Source: Hyalella azteca
Lineage: Eukaryota > Arthropoda > Malacostraca > Amphipoda > Hyalellidae
Assembly (NCBI RefSeq): GCF_000764305.2
Contig: NW_025947728.1
Span: forward strand, 434,001 to 498,000
Direction of reading: 5' to 3'
Length of the DNA stretch: 64,000 nt
In this document: piece by piece, positions 37,701-50,500 of the stretch
Position numbering within the stretch: the first letter of the stretch is position 1
Layout of the letters: the number at the start of each line of letters is the position of its first letter
Position numbers and translations under genes: made by a program
The notes under the pieces: generated by a model
Told to the model about the DNA's origin: nothing
Databases searched by the model: none
Seen by the model: the letters and a program-made list of their open reading frames with translations, nothing else

Positions 37701-39544
37701 AAGTATTTTTACCATGCTAAAACTATGCGTTGCATAAAATATATTTCAGATCTTTGTGAGGAGACGCCAGCGAATACTTTGCTGAAGCTTCAACAACAAC
37801 AACATCGTGCTCCCAAATTTTCTGGGCTTGCACACCTAAAATGTAAATTCCACGGAGTGAAAAGCGCTGAAGTTCAAAGAAGGATTTACTTCAACAGCTG
37901 CTGTGCATGGTGTGAAGGAAGAAGTCCTGCTAAAAATGAATTCAGTTTCTACTATCAAAGTATTTTTTATTTTCAATTTAAAAATCGACAGTTTCCCAAT
38001 TACTCATAAACGAAATAGGGGAATTTATATAGGGGTTCCTATAGTCCAACAAGTACGTACTATATAGGACATCAAACAATGGTCGTTGTGTCGGTTTTTC
38101 TATACTGCTACTAGCACGTACAAAGTTCTAGCAGAAATTAACATGTCAATACGTAAACGCTCCTAAGATATTGAGCAGTTATGGGCTACTATTCGGAATG
38201 ATTTTTAATTCCTGATCAGTTTAGTACACCCAATAATTTGAGGTTGTACCAATTTTTTCATGCAAATTTAATAGCATCTCAGGCTAGAATAATTTTCCAA
38301 GATTTGGCTTTTACAATTTGAATGGGAAATGGTGGCTCGTCGATTAGAGTAACTAGTCTTAAATCAGTACCTAAGCATCCAATACTAAGTAATTACCTCT
38401 CAATTTGAAATAGTTCATTGTAATTTAAAAGTTCCGTGCACATTAGCGATTTCTAATTTGTGCGCTAATCACAGGTGTCGTTCGATTTCTTGGCTGGAAA
38501 AAAATTGGCTGCCATACGTTCAATACGCTTGACAGTATATACTTAAAAGCCAGTGATAAAAAATGTGACGATTCGATGATCAATCTGTATGCAAAACGTC
38601 GTCTCATTACCATATGCAAACGAAGAGTTCCAAGGCGAATATCGATCACATCTCTAAGAGCGATAACGATCTCGAGTTCAGTAGACGGTTATCTGCATTC
38701 AACAAGCTGGTTTCAATTTTTGTATCTGGCTGGAATAGTCATACTCTGAATTTATGAAACCACTTACGTTCTTTATCACCCATGTAAGAAAAAAACTAGT
38801 GTATTATTTAAGGGCTGACAAGGTGGCTTCATGAATATGAATTTTTTTTTAATTTACGTGTACTAATGAATGGTCAGTCTGGGGAAAAGTTTCCTGTTAA
38901 AATTTATCAGCAATATCCCAGTTTTAACTCCATTTCTTCGCTGTCATTTGCCAAACTGTGGGAGGTCCAATGCTGATAATGTCTTATCGTTACTCATAGA
39001 TTGTGCCTATCCCAAACTCAGCCTACATATAGCGTACTGAGCGTGCAAAGGCGTAAATCGTCTTCGAATATCCAGGGCACTCATTTATTTTGGTTATTAT
39101 TATATATTTACTGAGCAGAAAGCAATTGTTTGCCTTAATTTTGGCATTTGAATGTCTGTGTTCTAATTATTTTCTGGTTCACTTTTCATACGAGACTCAA
39201 ATGATGGTAAGTGCTGTTCCTAAGAAAATAGTTTACAATCAATCAAGCTCAGAAGGCATTACTTTTTTTAACTTTGTTGCCTCCAATCGGCTTTTCCGAT
39301 GGTGTTCAACTAATCCTATATTGTTCAGACGCTGAAAACAGAACCACACGAAATGCAGCGTTGCGTCATGAACGGCCGGCCATCGAATATTGGGTGGCCA
39401 CAGCTAATCCGCTTATGATTTCCATGAATTTTTTTATCGAGGTCCAATCTGGCTTGAGATTTGATCTCAGTTGACCTGGAGTTTGCAGCTCTAAGCTTTC
39501 AATTCAATTTATATTAATTTTTTTGACAGCGGGGAACTGCATTA
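34791..39544. other. Intergenic, no gene seen
   Basis: AT-rich. A perfect 11-bp inverted repeat, GTTGCACCATC / GATGGTGCAAC, sits at 35333-35358 with a 4-base loop. Frames at 36449-36724 and 37680-38009 are unrecognised and lack splice support. Confidence 0.45.
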
Positions 39545-39850
39545 TTTTTTGTGAATTTTTGGTCTATTACAACACTTTTCTTTAACTTCACTTCTTGTGG
39601 TTTGTTTCTTTGTCTGCTACAAATCTTATAATCGATATTTAACACACTTCTACCTGTCCAATCGATTTGAAATTTTGCACACATGCGAAAAGTCGGAGAC
39701 AATGAATGAATCAATTGACAGAATGAATGATAAACAAAAAATTATAAAGATTTTTTTTAATATTTAAAAATACGATAAGAATTTCATCTTACATGTGTGA
39801 CATCGGAGACACTGGCCTCTTTAGATGTGTTGTATTCTTAAAGTAATTTT
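39545..39850. repeat. Third copy of the 34.3 kb interspersed repeat
   Basis: Shares with the 34.3 kb copies ACAACACTT...CTTCACTTCTTG, GCTACAAATCTTATAAT, CACACTTCTACCTGTC, AAATTTTGCACACA, GGAGACAATG and a trailing GGAGACACTGG. The shared trailing part extends the family to at least 280 bp. Confidence 0.72.
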
Positions 39851-41422
39851 TATGCACATTATTTATTAATTTCTTATTTCGAATATGCATCATAAGATTG
39901 TGAGTTTATAGAGGAGATTAAAAACCAGTATCACATACCGAATATATTCTAATATCAAGTCAAAAATCATGAAAGTGGTGGAAATATTCAATGAAATAAA
40001 AAATACAGTAACATTGATTGGTGACTTTGCTGGTATACTTGGTATCTTTAAACGTGTACGAGGAAAAATTTTTAAAACGAAGAAAGTTCCACGATGTCCC
40101 ATTACTGTCGCACTAACGTGCACGGAAATAAGAAGATTGCAAAGGCAACGTTAATATAACGCCATAATTTACTACGAACAAAAATTCCCCATCGGTTTAC
40201 GCGCTAACAGTCCTAAATGGGCTGCTTCATTTAATTGGGTTTGGACATCGGGTACAATTGCGGTTCAATATACTCCACAAGAAATGGTTCGATCTGATGG
40301 TTTGGAGAACCATCCCGTACTTCCCGAGTATCCTTACACGTGCATTATTCCGAATTAATTTACTGTATTGTCGTGGCAGGTTCGGTGCTCATTAAACCAC
40401 GGCTCCATTAAACTGCTTTATTGCACGCGACATTACATTATATTAAGAGTTCGCTCAAATATTAGAACTTTTGCACATGATCACATTCGATCATGGCTTG
40501 ACAAATGGGCAGAGATTAGCTAACTGGAAACAAGCTTCACGCGAGACACAAAACGCTATATTGAAGTAAACGTTCCTACTACTGCTTTGCCTATCTACCT
40601 GCCATTGCCAATCTACCACGGTTTCCATACTCTATAAAACATTCTAACACTCTAATCCTAATTAATAATAAATGGTTAAACCAAATATTTAGTAATAGCC
40701 TAATACCTAAAAAATAAACAACGTTTAATTTAAGACTTCTACAGTATAAGCCGCGTGTAAAAAACTATTTATACGCATTTAATCGCACATGGTATTCCGT
40801 CGATTATATTTTATAAATTATCAAGCAATCTACTCACCACCATATGTAACTAATAACATCACCAAATCACCAGTGTTTTATATTTCCACTTCGCCTTCAA
40901 TAAAATCTCTATTTTGTTTCGTTCCTGTGTGCATGAAAAAAATGCCTACCTTAAAGTACTCATTCATCCCACTTAACGTAAGCAATTCCTCACTTTTTTC
41001 CATCAATTTGGCCGGCCCAGTCAGTGAGACATTAATCTCCGACCGCCTATTTTCATAGCCCCGCTGTAAATGTAACGTAGACTCCCACGGATCCAGAGTC
41101 TAGCAGAAGCGCAATTTATTCCATTGATATACTGTGTTATTTTTTTATATATCGAATTCTTTTGAACCTATAACGTTTCCTTTTGAATGACTTTTCTATG
41201 AACTAATACGAAGACCTGCCCATCTGTGCATTGATTTACATTTTATACCGCAGTCTCCTTTATTTAATTTTTTCAATCTTGTCCGGCGAAGAGTGTGTAT
41301 TTATAGAAGGGGTTATTTTGCTCCTAGATCAATAGTCTATCCAAGTTTTCTTCTACTGATTGTATCGCAATGTTTGCCTTACTGATTCTAGCGATAACAT
41401 GATGTTTTTTATTGCTTTACAG
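39851..41422. other. Upstream region of the ITIH-like gene
   Basis: AT-rich with no exon recognised. The first coding exon starts right after a good acceptor (TTTTTTATTGCTTTACAG, ending at 41422), so at least one non-coding 5' exon and the promoter must lie upstream. Neither could be located. Confidence 0.45.
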
Positions 41423-41532
41423 ATCGCATGACCGATTGCGCTCCTCTGCTAGCCAAGATGCTACATCTGCTGCTCCGTCGTGCATCTGTTAGGGCAGCAG
41501 TTCTGTTGCTAATGCTTCTCGTGGCAAGAGAG
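41423..41532 (+). CDS. ITIH-like exon 1 (signal peptide)
   Basis: Follows an acceptor, so its first five bases are 5' UTR. Two in-frame ATGs are possible, 41428 and 41458; the second has the better context (AAGATG). Either gives a basic stretch (LLRRASVRA) and then a hydrophobic core (AVLLLMLLVA), a typical signal peptide. Coding ends at GAG in phase 0, followed by GCAAGT. This would be a GC-AG intron; the rest of the donor (AG|GCAAGT) is the preferred form for GC sites. The ordinary reading runs into a stop six codons later. Confidence 0.75.
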
Positions 41533-44500
41533 GCAAGTGAACATTAAAATATTATGCACAAAATAGTAATTTAAACAATAAAATTGTTACTGTGGAAATT
41601 TCAATTTCTTCCGTTGCAAGCAAAGCACACGCACACACGTACGTAGGCATATAGACGAATCATTCGTATCAAACCAAATTGCATTTTCTTTCGATATAAA
41701 AGAAATCAATCAATTAAAGAGCACGAGGGGAAGAAATTTTTCATTCGAAGCTTTATACCGAGTATCAAGATCTTTTAATAATGTCGTGCTTTCTGCTGCA
41801 ATACGTTGATATGAAAAAACCTATGAGCATCAATAATTTATCAAGAATGAATCATCAAACACCTTATTTCAGTATCTCATATCTGATAACTGCGATTCAC
41901 ACTTCAGTGCCGTTGCATCATGATGTAAGATATATCATCTTCAGATACGTCGGCTCGTATTTGTAGGTAATTCATCATGAAGCCTCGTTCAAATATATTG
42001 CCCAGAAATACCTGGGTTCCATACACGACTGATGCAGATGGGAATCAAAAAGCTGTCGCCCGAATTTAGCATCGCATGTCTGAGCAAGGCGAAACGGACT
42101 TCTGAGAGCCTTACAATTCAGCTTCTCCGTCTGCAGATAGAATTGAGAATTCCGAAAGCTTTTTTTGTTATGCGAAGCAAGAATTTTGCAGGATATGTAT
42201 ATGATTTGACAAGTGAATTTCCAGAGTCGTGGATGGTAGAAGATCTACAATACAGTCAAGAAAGAATAAGTGTATGACACGAACCTGTACAACCTTTCCA
42301 GATTCTGAACATGTAAAACACTCTCCCCATGTTTAACATTTATGGCACTTGCATGTTCTGTTCGTTTTGCAGAAATAATCTCTCCCTTGCGTTCACGACC
42401 AGGAGCGAACCGTACTCGAGTGCAATTAATTATCAACTATTAAAAATTCTATTTGACATTGTGATGTTCTGCATTTGAAACTGGATCTAAATATAATTTG
42501 CACTCGTCGTTTTAGTGCTTCAACAGCAAGTTGTTTCAACTTCACTAGCTCTACTAAATAGGAGTATGGTATGAAAAAAAAAATAATACAAGAACTTGGA
42601 TCAACTTCACTAGCTCTACTAAATAGGAGTATGGCACGAAAAAGTTAATACAAGAACTTGATTACATTTTTATAGGACCTATAGCTCATGAACATGATTA
42701 ACTCGCAATACGGACCCATGCACAAACCCAAATTAAAAATTTAAAAACTCTTTAGATTTGTACTGTTCGTTAAAGTAATTAATTTCTGCGAGGTGCTTAA
42801 GATCTTTTCGAAGTTCTGCAAGGGTGGCACATATCCAGTAATTACAATATTGGCGTAATTACTAACTCGGTTCTGCGAGCCATGTTAATGTTGCACAAGA
42901 TATTATGCTTGTATTGGTTCTCGCTAACGAGGTACGCTAATTGCTGGGGCGTTGTGCTGTAGCACGCAACACTGTTTTCGATTTATTTCCAACTGAAACT
43001 TACTACTCCCTTCATATTTTTCGTTCATTATCGTCAAAATGTTATTCTGAGTACCGTAGATGTTTCTTTAGCATGCCAATTCAAAATAATGTCGAGTTTA
43101 CAAAATCTTTTTATTCAAAATGTTTATTGAAATTCTCTACCATGTGGCCCAACAGCAGATAAAAGTTGCCCTAAAACAGCATTTAGGTCTGTATTAAGTG
43201 TAAAAATCTTGATCTCCATCTTTAAGTCGTTGTTGGAGATTTGACGTTTTCATTAGTCCTGAAAAAAGTGATGATTCCTTGAGAATAATCTACAATATTT
43301 TACTTACAATTTTCTTTTGAGAAATTGAAAATATGTTCGCTTTTAATTAAAAAATGTGCTCATGTTAAATACAAATAAAAATGTTCGAGCACCATCAATA
43401 AGTTTCCCTGAAGATACTGTTGACGCTCCGAGTATGCATATGAACGCGTTTATGAACAGACTATAGACAAGGCCATGCAGGAGCATATGTTTAGTCTTGA
43501 AATCCGTCGTATACTACGGAACAACTGAAACCTAGAAACGATTTTGAATCTACCGTCCGTTGAAAAGATTGGATCAAAAGGCCAGTCTGGTCAAGAAAAA
43601 TACAAGAATCAGCGACAAGCCTATCCAGGCCTATTCTTCATTGCCAAAGATACTATACTATACTATACTATACTATTATATACCATACTATACTATACTA
43701 TACTTTACTATACTATACTATACTATACTATACTATACTATACTATACTATTATGTACCATACTATACTATACTATACTTTACTATACTATACTATACTA
43801 TACTATACTATACTATACTATACCATACTATACTATACTATACTATACTATACTATACTATACTATACTATACTATACGATACTATACTATACTATACTA
43901 TACTACTAAGTTTGATGTCGCATTATCAAGTATTTGAACGCGTCAATTTTTGTAACGGTTGTAAAATTTGTAACATTGACCGAAAAAATGCAGCCTAATT
44001 TTTCGTTCGTCCGTTAAACTTCATCAGTTTTGAAATAAATTTCTATGCAAATATTATCCACTAATTGTGCTTGAATTCTTTTGGTTTAGGTTGCCCACAT
44101 TTTTCTTAACTTTTAAAATATTAACGAAAAATTTTCAGTGTTTTTAAAGAATGGATTAAATTGTACGTTTTAAAAATGTCCATGTTATCATATAATTAGT
44201 ATAGGTTGACAGAATTTCTTCTTTCAAGCAGGTTTCATTGAAGACCAGAGAATTTGTTTTATTCGCAATTTTCTTATTAGATATCGATGATACGAAGCGT
44301 ATCATCGATATACGCAGTCTAAACACGAATATCTTCTCGAGGATGACGTGCATTAAAGGTTCCAACCCCTGCTTGTGAGTTCCTTTAGAGTTTATACGCC
44401 TGGAAACGTGCAACAAATTATTGATTATTGTATTGTTATCGGGAGCTGAGCTTCCCTAAAAGTTTCAGAGCGCTAGCTAATGGGAAAGTTGGTGAAATAT

Positions 44501-47500
44501 CGATTACAAGATTTGATCATCACAGACACGAAAGCGAGCTAAGAAAAACGTAGTAATAAAATGTCCATCGGTAACCTGATTTTCGATTTGCCAGTTCAAA
44601 CTAAAAATATTGTTCGATATATTGAAAAAACTAATAAGAAAATTGCGAATAAAACAAATTCTCTGGTCTTCAATGAAACCTGTTTTCATATAATTATATG
44701 AATGATTTTTGAAGAACCTGCCGATAGACTTCCTCAGAAACCCGCGACCCAGCGAAGATCTGCGTATTTTCTCGTTTCTTAAAATCTGCGATGAAACGAA
44801 TCCACGTTATGTTAAGCGCGATATAGCGAGGGATAACTGTAATTTTCACTACTTTTCTTCGAGAAGCCACTGTATATACGCCCAACATTTGCGTTTAAAC
44901 GCAAACAACGGAAGCGAAAATAACAATTCCCTCAGCTTGTGCAAGACTTGATTCGTGGCCAGTCCGCGATCAGAGATGAGGTGTTCTAATTGGACCGTGT
45001 CTGGGAGACGTCGATATATTACGTGCCGCGGGCTCCAGCAGGCAATGTCGAGAGCGGCGGTATCCTGCAGCTGCAGCCGGTGTTCCGCACTCGAGAAGTT
45101 CCTAGTGGGGGAACTTCTCATACCAACGGACACTAAACTTTATACCTGACAACGGAAACTAACTCTTGATGGCCGAAATTCCATGCTTCACATTCAGGTA
45201 GCAAATATTCCCTTTTATGTAATTCACAAGTGCTTCGAAGACGAGCTTCAATTCAAACATTGTTGTTTACGGAAACAAAGTGACTGTACTTACAGTCACT
45301 TACTTTTTTTACTTTTTTTTCATTACGATGGCTTGATGGTACGTATAGTGCATGGGTTATATAGGTTATATAATAATTCAAAAGCAAAGAAAATGCCATG
45401 AAAATTCATCAAATTGTAATTGAAACGTCCATTTCACACAAATTTCATTACGACTCAAAATTTTTGTTTAAAATTAAAGTTTGTACATTTTTCAGGCTTC
45501 TTATTGCCGTCATCCTCTTAGGTAATTTTGGGTTTTATCGATCATTTGATTTTAACAATGATTTTTGAGCGCGCAAAGGTTAGCCATCCATAATTCGGAG
45601 TTTCTTACATCAAAGCAGCAAGTTTTGACAGCGGTATATATTCAAAGACATTTTGTTGAAATGTGGTAATCCTTAAGTCATGGGCCGTAAGATGGAGCAA
45701 TTTTACTTCCTTTATCACTAAAATACGAAAAATATAACTTTCAACACTATATGGGATATAAATTTCAACAATCCTGTGAGCAGGGTTGGTTCGGTTATAA
45801 TCATAGAAGGAGATTGAATTTAGGAAAAATTTGTTGAATCAGATTTTCACTTACAAATCAACAACATATAAGTTAATCAAAAATTTTTAACATAATTTAT
45901 TTTTAAATTAATTTTTTGTAATTTTTACGACACTCGACGTAAAAAAGAAGCTGTATAGTGCAATTTAAACGATCAAAAAAATATGATGCTCTACATCTAT
46001 TGCGAACTATTAAGAATTTTTTACTGTCATCACTCGCGCAACGGCGGCCCTGTACCACAACTTAACATAGTTCAGCGACTTGCCTGTGGGCGAATGTATT
46101 GAAGTTTCCGGAACTCGATAACTTACTTGAGATAGCCGGCATGATAATGACCGCTCTTTTCTAGGGCTTAATAACGACGTGGCTCGATGCGGAATGTTTA
46201 CAAGTATTTAAAGAGGGCGCCAGAAAGCAGGATGAACATTCTTCATAAGACATAAAATGTTTAGTCCCTGATAATGAGATGCCGCCTACTGCTGAAAGAA
46301 CGCTTGCACGCAAGATACCCCTAAAATACAAGCATTTATCTTTCTTAATTAGGGCGGAGTAGAAATCTATTTGTTGATATATACATTAGATTTGTGACAC
46401 TCCTTTATCTTTTTTTCTCATAGACCGCGATCGAGGAAACATGTAGTGACACATGCTTCGTTATTTCTTATATTAATTTTACCGCGCGATAACATGCAGT
46501 AAAAAAAGAAGTAGATTTAATTATTCGATAATTATTGGCACATTACAGGTAAAAATGTATTAAAAATGTGAAAATTGTAGAAATGCTTATTGGATTAAAA
46601 AGAGCCTATTCTTCGTTTGGACTATACTATTTTTAGCCGAATGCTTTAATATGAATAAAATAAAATATCAACGAACGGGACGCAATTTATATCGTTTCAT
46701 CAATCTGGAGATTATCATCTTTCCTTGTCGATATTATTTCAAACAAAAATTTTCATCAGAGAAGCTAGAGGTCAAAGACGCGAGCACTACAAAGAACGCG
46801 TAAAACCTTTCATGATCAAAATTGAATAATTTATTTGAAAATATAAGGTTTTGAACCGCTGGCAAAATATATATTGCCGAGGGTGTGCGCTTTGATGAGC
46901 AATTTTTCTCTTGAAAGAAATTAATCTCGACTCTGAGAGATGAATAAAGAAATCCTGAAATGTTGATGCTCCAGAGAGGTTATAAACAAGCGTGTAAATA
47001 TTTGTATATGTTGATTTTTACTGAAAATAAATGAAAAATATTGCCATTACTCATACATGTGATGATATTATGTTGCGCATATTGTACATATCTTGATTAA
47101 AATAACACTGAAAAGTACGGAATTTTCATTCGTAACTCTAACATTTTTCATTATAGTTACTGGAAATTTTCCACCTTGATATTAACTAAACTATATAAAC
47201 TAAAGAATATTTACGTAATTTAAGCAATTTTTCAGCTAGCAAAATAATTCTAAATATTCCAATCAAAGTGAATTCCAGTACGCACGAGTATGCCTTTCAC
47301 TATATGTAGTACAATTTCTTAACAATATCTTGATTGTGGATTTGAACAACTTATTGTCTTTCTGATACGATGATCTTCATTACATTTGAAATAACAGAAA
47401 AATATTGCTATCACGAATGATAATTTTGATTTTTATGTAAACACATCAGCATTATTTAAAATAAATCAAACTTCTAAGACGTTTTACGCATTTAAAACGT

Positions 47501-50500
47501 TGTACAAGTTTAAATGCCTCAGCTCGATTTTCAAAGCAACTTGCTTTCTTTCCCCTATAACTTTTCATCCATATAGGAATTAAAGCAATTCAATTCCTCC
47601 CCAATTTCTCAATTATAGAAGGGGGTAAATCGAATGATTAGAAGAAAAATCATATCATTAGTAAATAAAGAACGCAGCTTCTTTACTCGAAGCAAGTTTC
47701 ACACAGTATAGAACGAGGCACTGAACATTTATTGGTAGTCACTTAGAAATATCGAGTTCGATTTATTGTTCCGTTGTTTGTTGCTTGTCAAAAATCTGTT
47801 ATTTTATGGCCTGGTTCAGTTATTTATATTATAAAACAACCGTCGATTTTAAATGAACCAATCAGGAAAAAAAAACAATATTGTCATACATTTTTTAGCC
47901 GATATTTTATCGAAATCAAATGTTGACATTGTTCGTACAGAACAATATACATGTATATATATATATATTTAAGCACGAGTAGTTAATGACCAGAGAAATC
48001 ATTGATTTAAATTTTCACGAACGAACAATATTCTTCAGTGGACGTTGGTTGATAAAAATTCAGGTTCAAGGAAGTAATTTAATTTATTAACGACGTTTCG
48101 AATGTGACATCATTCATTTTCAAGTTATAGGAAGCATTGAATACTGAAATTTTAGCGGAAATAAGTACATGATACACGTAAATATGATACAACACGAAAA
48201 TTTGGAACCGCGAAAATAATTCCGAAACAATCTCAAAGTTCAGAAACCAGATTCGACCGACGATAGCTGAAGCCCTCATCTCTACGGATTGGACTTGCTA
48301 CTCGTCTCATAACTACCGGATTTTCTGAACTTTGAGATTGTTTCGGAATTATTTTCGCGGTTCCAAATTTTCGTGTTGTATCATATTTACGTGTATCATG
48401 TACTTATTTCCGCTAAAGTCACATTCGAAACGTCGTTAATAAATTAAATTACTTCCTTGAACCTGAATTTTTATCAACCAACGTCCACTGAAGAATATTG
48501 TTCGATCGTGAAAATTTAAATCAATGATTTCTCTGGTCATTAACTACTCGTGCTTAAATTAGCTTATTCTGCTATCTTATAGTAATATATATATATATAG
48601 ATCCGACTTGAACAGTTTTCGTAACATTGATAGGGAACAATTCTAAGGGAGGAATTGAATCTCCTTCGTCAGCCTAGAGATATATCCTCGTGATAACAAA
48701 AATTGGACCAATTATTAAGCTCAAGCTGATTTTTTGATACATTCAAAATTCTCAAGTTTTATTGGTGAGAAATGTCGGATGGAGCAAAATATCGACTAAC
48801 AATCTTAACTATTACGTGTTGAAATATTTATTCGTTAAATTTCCCATTTGTCCAGATAGCATATTGATTGATATGTTTTTGATAAATGATATGAATTAAG
48901 ATGAGCATCTTCCAATAAAATGGCTTTAGACGCGAATCTCATTGAGGGATCTAAAAAAATTTTATTCAACCATGGAATTCATTCTAAAAGCTTTACACAG
49001 ATGGCAAGGAGACTAAATTTCTACATACAGTAGAGCAACATCCTTATTTACAATTGAAAAATTGCTACAGATATATATCGAATCAAGTTCAGCACATTCT
49101 GAGATGAAGTGACAAATAATCTACTTGAATAAATGTAAATTATTTGGCTTATAAATTCAACTTCCTCTAATAGTTTCCGCAATATATCCACTTCAGCGCA
49201 GAGTTCTTGTAGTATCCTTAACTACTAACACCTTAGGGAGCTCAAGTAATATCCACTTCCTTGAATATTTACCGTTATATCCACTTTATCGGTTAGGAAC
49301 TATCCGAGTAAGTGGATATTGGAGTATGTGGATGGTATGTCATATCCAATTCCTCGGATATCTATCCGAAAAACCACTTCCTCGGATTATTTCCGTTATA
49401 CCCAATTATTCACATCAGTAGTAATAATTTTTATACCTGCAACTACTGATGATTATTTGCCATCTGCAGAAATTATAAATTTCTTAATATTTAAACAGAA
49501 GATCAGAAGATTATTATGTGTTAAATACAACATTGCATCATATACTACAAAGTAAAATGACTACACATTATCATCTTGGCAAGATGAAATTAAAAAGTTA
49601 AAATTTTAAAACTTCATCATAATTATAAAATGAAATCAATTGAACATAATTTTTGTTGTTTCATCATTGATACTCTATGCATATTGAGACGCCTTGAAGG
49701 AAGCTTCGTAGTGCGATCACATGAAGCGCCCTACTCAAGTGACATGCACTCCCTGCTCTGATGAATAATATTTTTTAATCTCAATAAGACCTATGCAAAT
49801 CAATGGCGTCTGAATAATCAGTACTGACTATGGCATGAAATAGTCAGAGGAAAGCTTCGAATTTTGAATGGCCGACGATTGGCCGAAGATAATTTTATAC
49901 CAGGTATTTTATCGAGATCAATCACAATAGATTAATTCGATTTGCTATGAGAACCGAGTGATTCATTTCGTTAGTAATGTTTACTTATTATCCATTAGTC
50001 TATGCCTGATAATGTAAATGATAAATGATTTATTTTTTCGGCAGATTTAATTTCGGAGATCGTTGATTTTTTAAATCGACAGATGTAAATTTTGTAACGA
50101 TCTCTTGTAATTGCCCAGCACACTTGGATAGAAAGTAACCACACACAAACAATACAGAAAACACCAAACACAGTCAGACTTCAATTTAAAATGAGATGAA
50201 ATGATTGCACAGTTTGTATTCCATATCTGCCACGTTTTATATTTTTGGCGATAAATTACATTTTTATTTTTAGCTATAAAGCGTCAATGTGTATAAAAAA
50301 TTTGCACGAGCTGTTTTCAAAAATTCCCACAAATATAATTACGAATTTCGCTTAAATTTTATTTATTTCAGTTTTGTACGTCCACGCAAGTTAAACAGTC
50401 ATTCTCTTCTTGATTAAGCCCTTTGAATGTCTTGTCTTACTCCGCCAAACTTATCTGCTGTCATTAAAACTTGGACTCTGTAAAGGCAAGACTTTAAATT

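Noticed and set aside
43544..43998. YTILYY-repeat ORFs
   Set aside because: Translation of the ACTAT microsatellite tail of a LINE.
47968..48559. Penelope-like retrotransposon call
   Set aside because: The only hint is a short NLKMNDVTFETSLIN reading; no reverse transcriptase or GIY-YIG domain is present, so I kept the neutral description.
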